Positions 61,459 through 64,000 of a DNA stretch of 64,000 bases are shown here, in pieces (the first letter of the stretch is position 1; each line of letters starts with the position of its first letter). This DNA is from Hydractinia symbiolongicarpus (lineage: Eukaryota; Cnidaria; Hydrozoa; Anthoathecata; Hydractiniidae), in the NCBI RefSeq assembly GCF_029227915.1, contig NC_079881.1, forward strand, positions 13,555,501-13,619,500. The letters run 5' to 3'. A model generated the notes under the pieces. It was given only the letters and a program-made list of their open reading frames with translations. It did not search any database and had not been told where the DNA came from. The translations under genes and the position numbers were made by a program.

Positions 61459-62962
61459 ACGCTTTAAAGGTCTGTCCAAATAATTAGGTACGTTCTCAGA
61501 GCCTGGCGCTCAAGAAAACGACTTAATATATCATAGTCCATTGAGATTGAAAGGAAAAGAGCGATGGCAACTTCTCTGTCCTTGTGGAATCACGTGATTT
61601 ACGTGTAGACTTTTTATTAGGCCGTAAAAGGCCATATTAAAGGCTTTAAAGGTCTGTCCACGTAGTTAGGAACGTTCTCAGAGCCTCGCGCTCAAGAAAA
61701 CGACTTAATACATCGTAGACCATTGAGATTGAAAGGAATAGACCGATGGCAACTTGGCTGGGCTCGCGGAATCACGTGATTTAAGTGTAGACTCCAAATT
61801 AGGCCGTAAGGGGCCATATTACACGCTTTAAAGGTCTGTCCACGTAGTTAGAAACATTCTCAGAGCCTTGCGCTCAAGAAAACGACTTAATACATCGTAG
61901 TCCATTCAGATTGAAAGGAATAGACCGATGGCAACTTCTCTGTCCTTGTGGAATCACGTCATTTACGTGTAGACTCCTTATTAGGCAGTAAAAGGCGATA
62001 ATACACACTTTAAAGGCCTGTCCATGTAGTTAGGAACGGTCTCAGGGCCTGGAGCTTAAGAAATCGACTTAATACATCGTAGTCCATTGTGATTAAAAGG
62101 AATAGACCGATGGCAATTTCTCTGTCCTTGTGCAAACACGTGATTGACGTGTAGACTCCTTATTAGGCCGTAAAAGGCCATATTAAAGGCTTTAAAGGTC
62201 TGTCCACGTAGTTAGGAACGTTCTCAGAGCCTCGCGCTCAAGAAAACGACTTAATACATCGTAGACCATTGAGACTAAAAAGAACAGCCAAATGGAACTT
62301 GTCGGAGCTCCTGGAATCACGTGATTTACGTGTACACTCCAAATTAGGCCGTGAAAGGCAATATTAGAGGCTTTAAAGGCCTGTGCACGTAGTTAACAGC
62401 GTTCTTAGAGCCTGGCGCACAGGAAAACGACTTAATATATCATAGTCCATTGAGATTGAAAGGAAAAGAGCGATGCGAACTTGTAGGGGCTCGTAGAATC
62501 ACGTGATTTACGTATAGACTCCAAATTAGATCGTAAAAGGCCATAATGCAGGCTTTAAAGACCTGTGCACGTAGTTAGGAACGTTCTCAGAGCCTGGTGC
62601 TTAAGAGAAGGACTTAATACATCGTAATCTGTTGAGATTGAAAGGAATAGACCGATGGCAACTTGGCTGGGCTCGCAGAATCACGTGATTTACGTGTAGA
62701 CTCCAAAATAGGCCGTAAAAGGCCATATTAAAGGATTAGAAGGCCTTTGCACGTAGTTAGCAGCGTTCTTAGAGTCTGGCACTCAGGAACATGACTAAAC
62801 ACATCGTAGTCCATTGAGATTAAAAGGATTAGACCGATGGCAACTTGTCAGTGCTCGTGGAATCACGTGAGTTACGTGTAGACTCCTTATTAGGCCGTAA
62901 AAGGCCACATTACACGCTTTAAAGACCTGTGCGCGTAGTTAGCGTTTTTAGAGCCTGGCGCT

Positions 62963-64000
62963 CAGGAAAACGACTTTAGACATCGTAGTCCATTGAGATT
63001 GAAAGGAATAGACCGATGGCAACTTCTCTGTCCTTGTGGAATCACGTCATTTACGTGTAGACTCCTTATTAGGCAGTAGAAGGCGATAATACACACTTTA
63101 AAGGCCTGTCCATGTAGTTAGGAACGGTCTCAGGGCCTGGAGCTTAAGAAATCGACTTAATACATGGTAGTCCATTGTGATTAAAAGGAATAGACCGATG
63201 GCAATTTCTCTGTCCTTGTGCAAACACGTGATTGACGTGTAGACTCCTTATTAGGCCGTAAAAGGCCATATTAAAGGCTTTAAAGGTCTGTCCACGTAGT
63301 TAGGAACGTTCTCAGAGCCTCGCGCTCAAGAAAACGACTTAATACATCGTAGACCATTGAGACTAAAAAGCACAGCCGAATGGAACTTGTCGGAGCTCCT
63401 GGAATCACGTGATTTACGTGTACACTCCAAATTAGGCCGTGAAAGGCAATATTAAAGGATTAGAAGGCCTTTGCACGTAGTTAGCAGCGTTCTTAGAGTC
63501 TGGCACTCAGGAACATGACTAAACACATCGTAGTCCATTGAGATTAAAAGGATTAGACCGATGGCAACTTGTCCGTGCTCGTGGAATCACGTGAGTTACG
63601 TGTAGACTCCTTATTAGGCCGTAAAAGGCCACATTACACGCTTTAAAGACCTGTGCGCGCAGTTGGCAGCGTTTTTAGAGCCTGGCGCTCAGGAAAACGA
63701 CTTTAGACATCGTAGTCCATTGAGATTGAAAGGAATAGACCGATGGCAACTTCTCTGTCCTTGTGGAATCACGTCATTTACGTGTAGACTCCTTATTAGG
63801 CCGTAAAAGGCGATAATACACACTTTAAAGGCCTGTCCACGTAGTTAGGAACATTCTCAGAGCCCGGCGCTCAAGAAAACGACTTAATACATCGTAGTCC
63901 ATTCAGATTGAAAGGAATAGACCGATGGCAATTTCGCTGTCCTTGTGCAAACACGTGATTGACGTGAAGACTCCTTATTAGACCGTAAAAGGCGATAATA
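62963..64000 (-). repeat. Duplicated block, offset 2,542 bp, copy 2 (open at the window edge)
   Basis: Partner of 60,421-61,458. One monomer just before it (62,938) has a small deletion, CGTAGTTAGCGTTTTTAG in place of CGTAGTTGGCAGCG. Confidence 0.78.

Larger units (their letters stand above)
24996..64000 (-). repeat. Satellite array, inverted (- orientation), to the window end
   Basis: About 215 monomers lie in one orientation. They fall into recurring classes recognisable by GGCGATAATACAC versus GGCCATATTAAAGG near the GGCC dyad, and by TTCTCTGTCCTTGTGGAAACACGTG, CTTGGCTGGGCTCGCGG or CCTCCTGTCTGTGCTCGTGG around the palindrome. Blocks of 6 to 17 monomers are duplicated many times (listed separately). 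The array runs beyond base 64,000. No gene, RNA gene or third mobile element was found. Recurrent 66-97-codon frames on the - strand, and the antisense frames at 47437-47655 and 49016-49234, are products of the repeat. Confidence 0.95.

Noticed and set aside
1-64000. CENP-B box
   Set aside because: I looked for TTCG followed by A and CGGG at the required spacing on both strands (candidates at TTCGTTTTCTTGAGCG and TTGTTCGGGCTCG). None fits the core.
1-64000. rDNA spacer or 5S-type array
   Set aside because: No rRNA-like conserved segment, pol III internal box arrangement or terminator T-run recurs in the monomer.

Overview
This 64 kb window is essentially all satellite DNA. It is built from roughly 350 tandem copies of a ~181-182 bp monomer (about 45% GC and about ten CpG in one monomer I counted by eye), interrupted by two related short transposon-derived elements. 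I see no credible protein-coding gene, tRNA or rRNA. The setting is a eukaryotic genome, most likely an animal, in centromeric, pericentromeric or other heterochromatic DNA. The undepleted CpG content leans towards an invertebrate or an unmethylated array, but the species cannot be named from this sequence.

Layout. From 1 to about 8,285 the monomers read in one orientation (called + here) and form a higher-order repeat of 6-7 monomers, with a 1,238-1,239 bp unit clearest at 4,835-8,285. One monomer of each clean unit has a fixed 32 bp deletion. From about 8,286 to 17,301 the orientation is the same but the array is irregular, with multi-monomer segmental duplications and hybrid junction monomers. 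At 17,306-17,838 lies a truncated piggyBac-like miniature element. Its broken end is exactly where the array switches to the opposite orientation, and every monomer after that reads on the - strand. At 24,252-24,991 a full-length 740 bp copy of the same element sits in the inverted arm, with TTAA on both sides and matching terminal inverted repeats. The inverted arm continues to the window end and carries many recent block duplications: 1,070, 1,272, 1,447, 1,579, 1,822, 2,366, 2,542 and 3,075 bp, plus a 6,185 bp-spaced pair.

What the monomer holds. Three dyad-symmetric segments recur: a fold-back around TTTAAA, a GGCC-n6-GGCC dyad, and a 12 bp palindrome centred on CACGTG. The last fits both the yeast CDEI/Cbf1 consensus RTCACRTG and the TCACGTGA site of bHLH-zip factors. 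Certain monomer classes systematically lack it, so in the clean 7-mer unit four palindrome-bearing monomers are followed by three without it. The TTAA inside TTTAAA is the insertion site of both miniature elements.

The most interesting points are the single polarity switch at a broken MITE, an inverted block just beyond it that can be traced to 9.5-9.95 kb on the other arm, the shared MITE insertion site and orientation, and the periodic loss and retention of the CACGTG palindrome. Short open frames of 66-102 codons recur only because monomers are homogenised. They flip strand where the array flips, and the monomer length is not a stable multiple of three.
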